From assembly GCA_963082975.1 (NCBI GenBank), contig OY720348.1, forward strand, positions 21,381,146 through 21,445,145: a DNA stretch of 64,000 nt. The letters run 5' to 3'. Positions 33,566 to 43,914 of the stretch are shown here, in pieces. This DNA is from Labia minor (lineage: Eukaryota > Arthropoda > Insecta > Dermaptera > Spongiphoridae). A model generated the notes under the pieces. The model saw only the letters and a program-made list of their open reading frames with translations, did no database searches and was not told the DNA's origin. The translations under genes and the position numbers were made by a program. Position 1 is the first letter of the stretch, and each line of letters opens with the position of its first letter.

Positions 33566-36500
33566 CCGAGTTAATTCACTTTCTCAGCATTGCTGCTGGA
33601 AAACTTTCACCTATCCCTTTCAGATCTTATTAGGGATTAGGCTCGGTCGATGTGGGAAGGGAGTTCACCCTGACCCATACGATCCTCCGGATAATTTTCA
33701 ATTGAGAAACTTTCTGACTATGTGGCACGTTTGCAGAAGTATCGCCCTCTGTGCCTGCCCTGCGATGGTCTTCGGCAATCCTAGTTTTTCAATATTTTTA
33801 TCAAAGTTGGATGATACCACTCCCTCCGCTGACATCACCAGGGGACAGGTCGCGACTGTGTCCAGCTTCCAGATATTCTTCAGCTGGATAGCGAGTTCCT
33901 CATATTTATTTCTCTTTTCGGTTTCAGTTTTTTTGACATTATGAGTAAGAGGAACTCCTATCTCAATTATAATGGCTGTTCTGTTGGTGTTATTGATGAG
34001 AAGGATATCTGGCCTATTGTAGTCAATAGTTCTGTCGGTGAGGATGGGTCTGTCCCAATATAAAATCATGTTATTCTTTTCAACCACTGGAGCCGGGACG
34101 TATTTGTAATATGGTGGCGTCGACTTATCAAGCAGTCCATATTTTATTCCCAATTGCTGATGGATTAGCTTTGCCAGTTGGTTATGCCTGTTTAAGTAAG
34201 CGTTGTCTGCTAATGTGGGACATCCACCCATGACGTGTTCTATACTTTCGCCGACATTTCCACATTTCCTACACTTGTCCTCAAGGTTTTGCTTAAGTAT
34301 AAACTTCTCATAGTTTCTTGTTCTTATTACCCGGTCCTGTATAGCCATTAGAAACCCCTCAGTTTCCGGGTAAAGAAATCCGTTGGACAGCCATTTCAAG
34401 GAAGCGTTCTTATTCACAAACTCGTCGTTCAGTAGGGTCGGGAACTTTCCATGTAGAACTTTATTCTCCCAAGAGCCTAGGTCTTTCTTGGCGCTCACAA
34501 AGTTAGAGCTGCTTAGGTTTAGAGGCGTATATCCCTGGTCTAATTGGGTTAACATCTTCATGAGATTGTCCTCTGACTCCAGAAGTCTCTCTCTTATTTT
34601 GAGTTCTTGGGTTTTGCATAAGTTGTGTATATTGACCAAGCCTCTCCCTCCTTCTTTCCTTGGTAGGTAAAGCCTGACTGTGGAAGAGCTTTTGTGTAAA
34701 CATCGGAACTTTGTGAGCATTCTTCTTGTTGTCGTATCCAGTTTATCTAGGTCTGTATTAGACCACTTTACCACTCCGAATGAATAAGTCAACGATGGTA
34801 TTGCCCAGGTGTTGATGGCGGTTATTAAATTTTTCCCAGTCAGCTTAGTGTTGAGTATTTTTGTTACCCGTCTCCTATATTCATCGTGGAACTTGATTTT
34901 AAGTTGTGTGTGGTCGATCTTTAGGTTTTGTTGTAGGCCAAGATATTTGTATATTCCATCAGATGTCAGCTCCTCAATTCCCTCTAATCTCTCTCCTGTC
35001 AGGTATGGTTCGCCACCCCTGACGTGCAACACAGCACATTTGTCCAACCCGAAAGACATTTGGATATCTTCACTAAAGCGCTTAACCGTGGAAATCAATG
35101 AATGTAGTTTCCGATTGTTCCCAGCGTAAAGCTTCAGATCGTCCATATACAGGAGATGATTAATTGTGTTGTTGTTTCCGGCCTTAATTCTATATCCAAT
35201 ACTCTCGTTCCTAAGTAGTGTCGACAGCGGATTTATTGCAAGACAGAACCACAGAGGTGAAAGAGCATCCCCTTGGAAGATTCCTCTTCTGATGTTGATA
35301 GGTCCGATATTTGTGTTGCCCAGATGAAGGTTTGCTCTCCAAGACCCCATAATTCCCCCGAGGCAACTCACGATGTTTGGGGCGACTCCATAGATGTTGA
35401 GAGTCTTCATCATCCAGTCATGTGGTGTGGAGTCAAATGCCTTTGTGTAGTCGATGTAACCCATTGATATGTTGCGCTTTTTTTCCCGTGCGTGCTTAAG
35501 AACAATTGAGTCTATTATAAGTTGTTGTTTGCATCCCAGCGCATTACGGGTGCATCCTTTTTGCTCTTCTTCTATAAGGTTGTTAGTTGCGCAGTGTTCA
35601 TAGATTTTATCGCTTATTAAGGCTGTGAATAGCTTATAAACAACTGATAGGCAGGTGATAGGCCGGTAGTTTTTAGGGTCTGAGGCATCTCCTTTTTTAT
35701 ATAGAAGATATGTGTTACCCTCCATAAGGTGTTTAGGTATGTTTCCAGGGTCAACCAGGGCCTCAGAAAAACACTTTGCGAGGGGTGCATGGGCAGCAGA
35801 TAGGTGTTTAATCCAGAAATTGTGCAATCTGTCAGGCCCTGGAGCTTTCCAATTGCCCAGTTTCCGGGTAACATGGGCCACATCCTCGGTGGTGAATCCA
35901 TCGCAGGTCATGGGTCTTATGCCTGAACATTGTTCTTGAATTATATTTACCCAGCTTGCCCCCTTGTGATAATATGCGGGTTCGGACCAGATAGATTGCC
36001 AGTATTCCCGGTGTTTTGAAATATCATCATCATTTGGGGCGTTATGGTTTTGATTACTGAGATGTCTAAAGAATTTTTTCCTGTTGGTGAGAAATTCTGT
36101 GTTTTGGGATTTTCTTTTAGATAACTCATTATATCGTCTAAGGCGGGCTCCTTTAATTTTTGACTTCTGTCTGAACAGATCTTTTAGTTCTAAGAGTTTT
36201 TCATTGTCTTGGATGTTTATACCTGCGTCTTCAGCTAGCTTAGAGACCCTTGTAGTTATTTTTTTGGGTCGAGTATTTTGCAGATATGCATGAATTACAT
36301 CTGCATTGGATCTAAACCTTTTTATATCCGATTCAAGTCTTTTCCTCCAAGCAGGGACAAAGTCTTTCTTGGGTTCATTCCTATCACACGGCTGGTAGGT
36401 TCTCTGGCCATTAACCTCGATTACTGTAACTGCAGCGCAGTAAATGGCCACGTGGATTTCTTGCATATTTCTAGGTGTTTTAAAGTATTCAGCCAAGGTG

Positions 36501-36749
36501 GAGTTTACTAACGAGATTAGAGGTTTCGAGTTTGTGACATTCTTCAGTACAGGGATGCGAGGTCTGCTATTGGGATTCGAGCCAATATAATGTTCGAGCA
36601 GGCTACAGAATTTTTCTCCTATTTTCTTCTGTCTTTCGGGCATACCAGGTGTTAGCGGTAATGCTGTATTGTCCTGTTCAGGTGTTGTACAGACAGGATT
36701 TTGCTCGACATATTGCTCCTCTTCTGTGTTGGTCATTTGGTTCTGTTGG
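33566..36749 (-). mobile_element. R4/Dong-like non-LTR retrotransposon in a TAA microsatellite
   Basis: The element spans a 1,012-codon frame, a 3' untranslated region of about 130 bases (33,566-33,697) and only about 13 bases before the first ATG. It is bounded by ATT units on both sides (five at 33,549-33,565 and 14 at 36,750-36,791). Dong, of the R4 clade, is known to insert into TAA repeats, and R4 elements encode RT plus a C-terminal restriction-like endonuclease, as here. No poly(A) tail is seen; the TAA repeats take its place. Confidence 0.85.
33698..36736 (-). CDS. Non-LTR retrotransposon polyprotein: reverse transcriptase, CCHC finger, restriction-like endonuclease
   Basis: An uninterrupted 1,012-residue frame. 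Residues 1-250: no recognised domain; no N-terminal C2H2 finger seen. The reverse transcriptase spans about 295-620: GNWKAPGPD (294-302), NYRPI (356-360), MGYIDYTKAFDS (425-436), GIFQGDALSPLWF (485-497) and the catalytic YMDD (530-533). A thumb-like region follows. The zinc knuckle is C822-X2-C825-X8-H834-X4-C839. The endonuclease lies at about 908-965: RPD (908-910), EIGVP (925-929) and KRNKYEEL (941-948), fitting the PD-(D/E)XK nuclease of R2/R4-type elements, which nicks the target and primes reverse transcription on it. All catalytic residues I can check are present, so it may be active or recently so. The frame stays open upstream of the ATG into the ATT repeats, so a longer start or 5' truncation cannot be excluded. 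Confidence 0.92.
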   Translation of the reverse strand: MTNTEEEQYVEQNPVCTTPEQDNTALPLTPGMPERQKKIGEKFCSLLEHYIGSNPNSRPRIPVLKNVTNSKPLISLVNSTLAEYFKTPRNMQEIHVAIYCAAVTVIEVNGQRTYQPCDRNEPKKDFVPAWRKRLESDIKRFRSNADVIHAYLQNTRPKKITTRVSKLAEDAGINIQDNEKLLELKDLFRQKSKIKGARLRRYNELSKRKSQNTEFLTNRKKFFRHLSNQNHNAPNDDDISKHREYWQSIWSEPAYYHKGASWVNIIQEQCSGIRPMTCDGFTTEDVAHVTRKLGNWKAPGPDRLHNFWIKHLSAAHAPLAKCFSEALVDPGNIPKHLMEGNTYLLYKKGDASDPKNYRPITCLSVVYKLFTALISDKIYEHCATNNLIEEEQKGCTRNALGCKQQLIIDSIVLKHAREKKRNISMGYIDYTKAFDSTPHDWMMKTLNIYGVAPNIVSCLGGIMGSWRANLHLGNTNIGPINIRRGIFQGDALSPLWFCLAINPLSTLLRNESIGYRIKAGNNNTINHLLYMDDLKLYAGNNRKLHSLISTVKRFSEDIQMSFGLDKCAVLHVRGGEPYLTGERLEGIEELTSDGIYKYLGLQQNLKIDHTQLKIKFHDEYRRRVTKILNTKLTGKNLITAINTWAIPSLTYSFGVVKWSNTDLDKLDTTTRRMLTKFRCLHKSSSTVRLYLPRKEGGRGLVNIHNLCKTQELKIRERLLESEDNLMKMLTQLDQGYTPLNLSSSNFVSAKKDLGSWENKVLHGKFPTLLNDEFVNKNASLKWLSNGFLYPETEGFLMAIQDRVIRTRNYEKFILKQNLEDKCRKCGNVGESIEHVMGGCPTLADNAYLNRHNQLAKLIHQQLGIKYGLLDKSTPPYYKYVPAPVVEKNNMILYWDRPILTDRTIDYNRPDILLINNTNRTAIIIEIGVPLTHNVKKTETEKRNKYEELAIQLKNIWKLDTVATCPLVMSAEGVVSSNFDKNIEKLGLPKTIAGQAQRAILLQTCHIVRKFLN

Positions 36750-36791
<42 letters not shown>
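36750..36791. repeat. ATT/TAA microsatellite at the 5' end of the retrotransposon
   Basis: Fourteen perfect ATT units. With the five at the other side they form the split target site. Confidence 0.95.
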
Positions 36792-37346
36792 GCATGATAT
36801 TATTGTTATTTGAAAATCGCATACTTTTCATTCATGGTCACTGCACTCTCCCTTTAGATTTAATATGACAATATTTAAATGGTTATGAAGTGATGGAACA
36901 AAACAATATTAGCTTGTAATCATTAATAGGGAATTAATTTTATTATATATCATTTACGAAAAATTTTCATTTCTTTTTAATCATGACTTACACCATCCAT
37001 AATTTGAATTTTAGTTTATTATTTTAGTTTCTTTCTCTCTCTCTCCCTTAAAGTTTTATGCTAAAAAAAATTTCATACTTCGACGAGATATGAAGACATG
37101 AAGTTTATAAACCGACGCACAAGCCAACATAAAGATTTATATCTTATTAAATATCTTATATATAAGAGAATAGTTTTTCTCATATATAAAACTAAAATTA
37201 ATTAATTAAATTTAGTTAATGAATTATTATTTAAAAAAATTGTATTAACATAACCTGTCATCCATTACAAGTTGGATAAAACGTATTTGAACTTGAGGGG
37301 ATGAATAAAAAATATTTTTTAACGATTAAAAATGTATAAAAAAATG

Positions 37347-37389
<43 letters not shown>
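36792..37389. other. AT-rich intron sequence with a TA tract
   Basis: A CT run at 37,030-37,046 and a TA tract at 37,352-37,383. No gene. Confidence 0.6.
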
Positions 37390-37390
<1 letters not shown>

Positions 37391-38127
37391 TATATAGAAG
37401 TGATTCTCAACCTGTGTATCTCGAGATTTTCAAAAATGTGCCGCCAAATTATTACAAATGTACAGAGGCTCTTAAACATTTCCGACTTTTTTTCTAAATT
37501 TTTTCAATTTGGTTCTAAAAAAAAAGGTAAAACGTTTTTGGCACCACTTTTTACCGACCGACGATAGTAAGGGAGGTATTGTTTTCACACCAAATTTCAC
37601 ATTTGGAAATTTTTACATATCTCCACGAATCATCATGCATTTTCTTAACAGAAAAAAGTATTTTTAGCATGATGTCTGTCCGTCCGTCCGTCCGTCCGTC
37701 TGTCTGTCCGTATAGATGTGTACAGCCTGAACGGCTCAACGGATTTTGATGAAATTTGGTATATTTACTTAATGCATCAGTGGGATGAATTGATCAACTT
37801 TTGGTGTTTATCCGGAAACCGGAAGTGGTAGTATTACCGATCGACAATAGGAAGGGAAGGGTTATTTTCACACCAAATTTCACATGAGGAGATTTTTTAC
37901 CCAAGAATCATGCACTTTGTATTAGTTTTATCCTCGGGAAAAATCATCTTCATTATGTTTTTCTTAATTTAAAATTATATGACGTCACCCAGCCCTTCAT
38001 GACGTCACAGCCTCCTTATTATGATCACGGGCAACGCCGGCTACTTCAGCTATATATTATAAATAAAATAAAATTACAAATATTTATGTTCTATCCATAT
38101 CTGTTTTTTATTACATTAATAGATATA

Positions 38128-39414
38128 ATAGGTTGGGGAAAAAGAAATCCATTATTTTTACGTGAACTTCAATACTTTATTTAACATGTTTTGCATTGTC
38201 CGATTTAGGTCAAATATACACCATTTTGTTCTATAATTTGTTGCCATTTTAATGGTAGCTTCATTATGCCTCTCTCATAAAAGTCTTGGTCCTTATTAGC
38301 GAAAAACTCCAGCAATTGATTTTCACACTCTTCCCTTGATGCCAATTTCTTATCACTAAAAAAGTTTTGCAATGCAAGAAAAAGATGGTAATCGCTTGGT
38401 GCGAGGTCCGGACTGTATGGTGGATGCATCAAAACTTCCCAACCAAGCTCCCGGAGTTTCTGACGAGTCACTATAGAAGTGTGTGGCCTGGCGTTGTCCT
38501 GATGGAACACGACACCTCTTCTGTTGGCCAATTCTGGCCGTTTCTGGTCAATTGCTCGCTTCAGACGGTCCAGTTGTTGACAATAGATGTCTGAATTTAA
38601 TGTTTGGCCATATGGAGGCAACTCGTAATAAATGATTCCTTTCCAATCCCACCAAACGCAAAGCAGAACCTTCCTGGCCGTTAGTCCCGGTTTGGCCACC
38701 GTCTGAGCTGCTTCACTGCGCTTTGACCACGATCGCTTTCGCATAATGTTGTCGTATGTGACCCATTTCTCATCCCCAGTCACCATCCGTTTAAGAAATG
38801 GGTTGATTTCATTACGTTTGGCCAAGGCTTCGCAGATGGAAATTCGATCCATCATGTTTTTTGGTGTTAATTGGTGTGGCACCCAAACATCAAGCTTTTT
38901 TTTAAACCCAGCTTTGTGCAAATGGTTTAAAACTGTTTTGTGGTCGATCTTTAACTCCTGGGCGATGCTACGACTACTAACATGCCGGTCCACTTCGATG
39001 ATTTCAGTGACTTTGTCGACATTTTCGACGACGGGCCTGCCTGTGCGAGGGGCATCCTTAACGTCAAAAATACCCGAACGGAATCGACGAAACCAAAATT
39101 GCGCGTAATTAGCTGTTAAGGTATCGGGACCATAAACACTATTCACATTTTCAGCCGCCTGACTTGCATTTTCGCCCTTATCAAAGAAAAACTGTAAAAT
39201 GTACCGAATTTTCTCTTTGTTGACTTCCATCTTTAACGCCGTGTAACTCAGAACTGAATGGACAAAACAAAAAACTGCAAACGAATTCTTTTAGTGCGAA
39301 CTGTTACCTTGACAACGAGCATAAATTTGAAATTGTTTGAGCGATAATTTACGAGATATCGATCACTACAGCCATCTACCGAAAAAATAATGGATTTCTT
39401 TTTCCCCAACCTAA
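38128..39414 (-). mobile_element. Mariner element, 1,287 bp, with matching TIRs and TA duplication
   Basis: Both ends read TAGGTTGGGGAAAAAGAAAT and continue CCATTATTTTT, so the TIR is about 31 bp with only the outermost base differing. TA flanks both ends (38,126-38,127 and 39,415-39,416). The empty site is seen in copy A4 at about 63,364 (TTAGATATATTAAAATTATT), which confirms the boundaries. The length is standard for mariner. Confidence 0.97.
38205..39230 (-). CDS. Mariner transposase (DD34D), near-complete
   Basis: A 341-residue frame cut only at its very end. Residues 1-110 form the paired HTH DNA-binding part, with GRP at 64-66 and the second HTH at about 85-110. WVPHQLT is at 116-122. 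The catalytic domain has D153 (VTGDEKW), D245 (FHQDNARPH) and D280 (YSPDLAPSDYHLF), with 34 residues between the last two, the DD34D mariner signature. The enzyme cuts and pastes the element at TA sites. The frame ends VYLT-TAA. Reading on past that stop in the same frame gives seven more codons (IGQCKTC) and a second stop at 38,181, so the TAA is probably a C-to-T nonsense change in a CAA codon that trims the tail by eight residues. Whether this matters for activity is unknown. No frameshift or other stop. Confidence 0.95.
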   Translation of the reverse strand: MEVNKEKIRYILQFFFDKGENASQAAENVNSVYGPDTLTANYAQFWFRRFRSGIFDVKDAPRTGRPVVENVDKVTEIIEVDRHVSSRSIAQELKIDHKTVLNHLHKAGFKKKLDVWVPHQLTPKNMMDRISICEALAKRNEINPFLKRMVTGDEKWVTYDNIMRKRSWSKRSEAAQTVAKPGLTARKVLLCVWWDWKGIIYYELPPYGQTLNSDIYCQQLDRLKRAIDQKRPELANRRGVVFHQDNARPHTSIVTRQKLRELGWEVLMHPPYSPDLAPSDYHLFLALQNFFSDKKLASREECENQLLEFFANKDQDFYERGIMKLPLKWQQIIEQNGVYLT

Positions 39415-39595
39415 TATTAAAATTATTTGAAATTGTTTCTGTAGCTGGAAATTAATTTATTTCAAACCGTCGGTCGGTTCGGACCTGGCCACAGGTCAAC
39501 TTATTTTCAATATGGTAAACTTTGTGCCGCCAAATTTTTAAACCTTTAAAAGTGTGCCGCGTTAAAAAAAAAGGTTGAGAATCACTGATATATAG

Positions 39596-40173
39596 TATAA
39601 TATCTATATATGGAGATTGTGAACTAATAGTAGGAATTGATAAAAAATACAAGTTATTTCTAAATATTTCAGAATAAAATAAATTATGTTTATATTCTAC
39701 TTGCTCCCTATATATCAGAATAATTAATAGATATAAAAATACATATTATATTGAACCATTTATTTAAAAATTCATAATTTTATATTTTGAAAATGGAATA
39801 AATTAATAATCCACCCGGTAGCATTACCTTAAAACAGGAAAATGGCAACAGTGGTTATATTTAATATTTGATTCGTTTTATTTCTCGTACAGAACCATAG
39901 GAAAATTTATTTAAATAATTTAAATTGAAGCGTATTGAGAAAAACTCAACTTTGTTTATTTGGTTTCAAGACAATAAATCACTATTTAATAACATCAGAT
40001 GTATCTGTATTATATTAAATCAAATTAGAGAGAAAATTTACTTATTTATTCTGTTAAGTGCATTTGTTACAACGTTTCATAACTATTTTAATAATGTATC
40101 TAACCTTTTTTAAATTTTAAATTAAAAAATTTGGTGAATTTCATTTGAAAATTTAAAAGTCGTTGTTTACTTA
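39596..40173. other. AT-rich intron sequence
   Basis: No gene or recognised element. Confidence 0.5.
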
Positions 40174-40583
40174 TAGGAGGGCAGGTCAATAAGTTCGTGA
40201 CTTTTTGAATGAAACACAGGTTTTTGGTTAAAAAATTATTATATTTTTCAACGTACAAACCCACTGTTTTGACTACTGTTTGGTCTTTGGTGTGTTCTGG
40301 GGAATCCATGTTTCATCTACGGTTACGAATCGGCGCAAAAACTAGTCCTTATTGGGGTTAAACAACGCCAAACATTAATAAGCACCCGAAATTCAATTTA
40401 TTTCCATTTTCTTCTTCACGAGGTAGTTTGCTATTAATGGATGTCAAACAAAAACTAAAAGACCCAGCTGGTTCCAATTTCGACAGGAGTTAGCTGATAG
40501 CTGCCTGCTGACAGGAGCAGTGTTGCCATTTCATTTAAGAGACAGGAAATTCAAAAAGTCCCCGACTTGACCTCCTCTCGTTT
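40174..40583 (-). pseudogene. Decayed mariner, family F copy 3 (most of the frame lost)
   Basis: The left end AGGTCAATAAGTTCGTGACT and the right end AAAAAGTCCCCGACTTGACC are inverted. The conserved subterminal block with GTTGCCATTTCATTTAAGAG is present. The C-terminal transposase region is deleted. 40,260-40,330 (minus) still reads like a mid-transposase scrap around a WIPQN word. Confidence 0.7.
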
Positions 40584-41974
40584 TTGAAGGAAATGTCATT
40601 TTTTCTGTGGGTATCCCTGCTGGCGATGGCTGATGGGAGTTTGTTGCAACATTAAATTAATTATAATAATAATAATCTTTATTTTAAGATGAATTTAAAT
40701 ATATTTCACTTTTATCATTTAAATATTTCGTATTAGTATTTTCAACCAAGTATAGAATTTTTTTTTACTAAAATTTTTCTACAAATTTTTTTTTATTTCA
40801 TTTATTGATCAGTTGTGTTTAATCCAATTTAATTTTTAATTCATATGCATATAATCGGAGAATATTATAAAGCGTGTTCTTCCATTTGAGAAAAAGGAGC
40901 ATTTCGGATGAAAAGAAACGGGAAGATTTTTACGAAATGCTCTGTCGGGTCCCGTCCCCTCAGGGTGGGAGGGGTGTGAGCCTGGTTATTTCACCCCTTG
41001 CCATTTAACAAAATATGAATATAATCAACGAGCAACATTATTTTTTTTTTTTATTTGGATTTTGATAACTTTCCAATAAATTCCCACCCTGGAACCTTTT
41101 CTATACTCCTCTCTTGTTTGCGCCAAGTTTCCAGGACCAGAATAATATTTTTTTAAGGTTTTATTATAATGAATAAACACATGGTGAATCAGTTATATTT
41201 GTCAAATAGAGCATATTAAATTTCCTGCAAACTTTTGTTATTTATTTAACAGGAATTTGTAATTCAGATTAAATGGAAATTGATTCAATAATGTATGCAC
41301 TAAAAAATGACTTGTTTTTAAATATTAAATATTCTTTAGAAGAGGGAGGAAAATATCAGTTTAAGAAACTTTCATAAAAGTTTTCTGAAAGTATTTTGAC
41401 TACCCATTAAGTTTGCATATTTAATTAGATTCTTTAGATTTTTTTTTTTTAAATTTATATACTTTATTTGATTATTTATTCGAAACAACCACAAAATGGG
41501 AGGGAGATGATTTTTATTTATTTTTTTTTTTTTTATTATTTATTTTTCTTTTTTTTATGAAATAATAAATTAGTCCAAGCCAATGCAAAACAAAATAACT
41601 CATCCGAAGAAAATATCACTGCTGTATGGGCAATACAAAAAAAAAACAAAAAAAAAAAAAAAATAATAATTGAGAATGGAACGAATTGGGATTGTATTGA
41701 ATATTTTTTAAAAGGGATGCAAGTTTACTCATGATGGTGTAGAGAGGGAGGGGGCTAAAAGGGAAATTAGATAATATTTTTTTAGGGAACTAACGGAATG
41801 CAATCAATTGGTGATTATATTAACTTGACCATCCATTGATTTATTTCTTTAAAATTTGAGAATAAATTTTCTTGAACTGTCTTTATAATAAAAGTTATTT
41901 TATTCTTATTTTCAAATTAGATATGAAAATCTTGAAATCTAAATGATAGTCCTTTTACTATTTAAGATGATTAT
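40584..41974. other. AT-rich intron sequence with a short balanced patch
   Basis: 40,895-41,000 is GC-richer (GGGTCCCGTCCCCTCAGGGT) and unrecognised. Long A and T homopolymers lie at 41,515-41,560 and 41,635-41,662. No gene. Confidence 0.45.
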
Positions 41975-42335
41975 ATATATATCTTATCTTATTATACTAG
42001 CAAAAATTGTATATATATATATATTTGTATTCTTTAGATAATAAACCACTCTAAGGATTTTTTTGAAATTCACACCATAGATAATATTTATAAAGAAAAA
42101 TCGATCTGTATTGGTTTCAGCTTCGGGAAAAGCATTTTTGTTAGTTTTTTCTTAATTTAAAATAGAAATTTAATAATATATATAAAAAATGTCACGGGGC
42201 AACGCCTTAAATTCAAAATATTTATTTTAATATTATAATATTTTGTAATCAAATTACGAAATTTATATTATGTTATATCCACAGGCCATACTTTTCTGAC
42301 TTTCAGTACATTTTTTAAAGTACCGAGTGGGGGCT
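41975..42335 (+). repeat. Dispersed repeat family H copy
   Basis: TATCTTATCTTATTATACTA, then TA, then GAAATTCACACCATAGATAA and GGTTTCAGCTTCGGGAAAAG, ending GTACCGAGTGGGGGCTCGTT. Confidence 0.75.
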
Positions 42336-42555
42336 CGTTATATATATATATATATATATATATACTATATAAATACCTCTATAGATGAATCAAAAGCAAT
42401 TTCATAATATGATTGATTTTTATTTAGAAATTTTATATATAATTTTATTGAGTTTGAATAAATGTTTGTTAAATGATAGTAATAGATAGCAGCTTTTTTA
42501 ATAATATGATATGTGAGTCACAGATATATATTTTTCATGTTGGTTAAAATTTTTG

Positions 42556-42841
42556 TATATAGACAGTGATGCATTGGTAAAATAAGAAGTAAGGGAACGC
42601 ATTGCGGGAGCAAAAAAAAAGTCCTATTTTCAGCAAACTATTTATTTCCATATTAGTTTTTATTTTTTCTTATTCTTACTATACAAATTATAAAATAAAC
42701 ACAAAAAAAGAAATTCTAACAGTAGATTTAAGTGAGAGTTGTCGGGACATGAAAAAGTACTGGAACGCGTTCCGGTTCTGAAAAAAAGTAAGGGAACGTC
42801 GTTCCCCCGCGTCCCCCTCCCAATACACCACTGTATATAGG
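42556..42841. mobile_element. hAT MITE, family C copy 3, uninterrupted (270 bp)
   Basis: The element is 42,564-42,833, ends CAGTGATGCATTGG and CCAATACACCACTG. The flanks TATATAGA and TATATAGG agree at seven of eight bases. It contains AAGTAAGGGAACGC near both ends and GGAACGCGTTCC inside. It serves as the empty site for the A and B insertions in copies 1 and 2. Confidence 0.88.
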
Positions 42842-43650
42842 CTCAGTATTAAAATTATTAATAATAATAGTAACTAATGAACATATTATTAAAGATTGTC
42901 AATTCTAATCACATAGATATAGATTAAACATTCAAATAAATCAAAAATAATAATAATAAAATAATTAATAAACAAATGACAAGTTTAATTTTCCTAAGGT
43001 AACATGCTTTGAATTTCCCTCTGAACGGGTTTTCTTCTACATTAGAAATGCAAGCGATTCCGAGTTGGTCCAACTGGAAAGATGGAAGGGAGTACACGGT
43101 GTTCCTCTTCTTGGCTGGCAGGTCGCATAATTGCATTGAATTGGCAGTGTGCCTTGAAACGTAATTGATACCCTCTGCTCCTCTCGATTATATTCCCGGT
43201 TTATACGCATTGTTCGTCAGTCATTAGGAATTCTTTCACATGGCTTGTTTGTTATATTGTACAATTATCTCGCATCTGTTGCTGGTCCATCGGCTCCCTT
43301 ACGCAATTCGACATTCGGCATTGCGAATGGATTTCACGCTCTGGTGACATGAAACAATTTCACCATGGTGATGGCAGCCTCCCGTTTTCATCCGCCAATT
43401 AAAATGGAATAAAGGTACACCTAGAGGTAAAGGGCACTCGCAAACCCTGAAATCGGCCTTTTAGAGAATACTCTTAAGGGGAGGGAACGAGAAATATCGT
43501 TCCAGTGCAAAAAACAACTATCGATTATTTAGAAAAAAAAAAAAAAATCAAAGAAAATGGCGAGTGTGTTTGGTCATTGCCCCTAAAACAACCCCACTCT
43601 CTAATTACAACCACTTCCAGTTCATATTAATATATTAATGAGTTAAAGTT
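42842..43650. promoter_or_regulatory. Balanced-composition island, candidate intronic regulatory DNA
   Basis: 42,990-43,480 is non-repetitive and distinctly GC-richer than the neighbouring elements, without a convincing coding frame. It has spaced homeodomain cores (GTAATTGATA, GATTATATTC, CCAATTAAAA). Regulatory function is inference. Confidence 0.35.
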
Positions 43651-43914
43651 ATATGATAGGGAAACAACCCTTCATGAGGTGCTTTTTAACTTCTCGATTT
43701 TACCTTTTGAGTCATGATATGATCAAGACTAATAATTTTAATATTATAATAATAATGTAACGAACATATAGAAATATATATATATATTTATATATACTAA
43801 TCGAATCCGTTGCAAACGGTGTTTGCAATTTAAGTTTAAAATGAATTTATCGGGTTTTGTAGCAATTAATTAAATAATTCTTTGAAAACAATATATTTTG
43901 TATAGAATAAAAAT
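43651..43914. other. AT-rich intron sequence
   Basis: A TA tract at about 43,776-43,795. Nothing else. Confidence 0.5.

Larger units (their letters stand above)
37551..39503 (+). mobile_element. Helentron-like element, family A copy A3, interrupted by mariner
   Basis: Left end TTACCGACCGACGATAGTAA. Right end GACCTGGCCACAGGTCAACT (hairpin). With the mariner removed it is colinear with A4 (62,815-63,456). The tandem GTCCGTCCGTCC block is at 37,675-37,710. Confidence 0.85.
37390..39595. mobile_element. hAT MITE (family G) with perfect TSD, carrying a Helentron-like element and a mariner
   Basis: The element is 37,398-39,587. The ends are AAGTGATTCTCAACC (first base mutated from C) and GGTTGAGAATCACTG. 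ATATATAG flanks it on both sides (37,390-37,397 and 39,588-39,595), a perfect 8-bp duplication. The words GTGCCGCCAAATT and GTGCCGC occur in both halves. Family A (37,551-39,503) interrupts it. Confidence 0.9.

Noticed and set aside
34383..36511. Plus-strand open frames inside the retrotransposon
   Set aside because: Antisense shadows of the 1,012-codon frame.
38367..39108. Plus-strand open frames inside the mariner
   Set aside because: Antisense shadows of the transposase gene.
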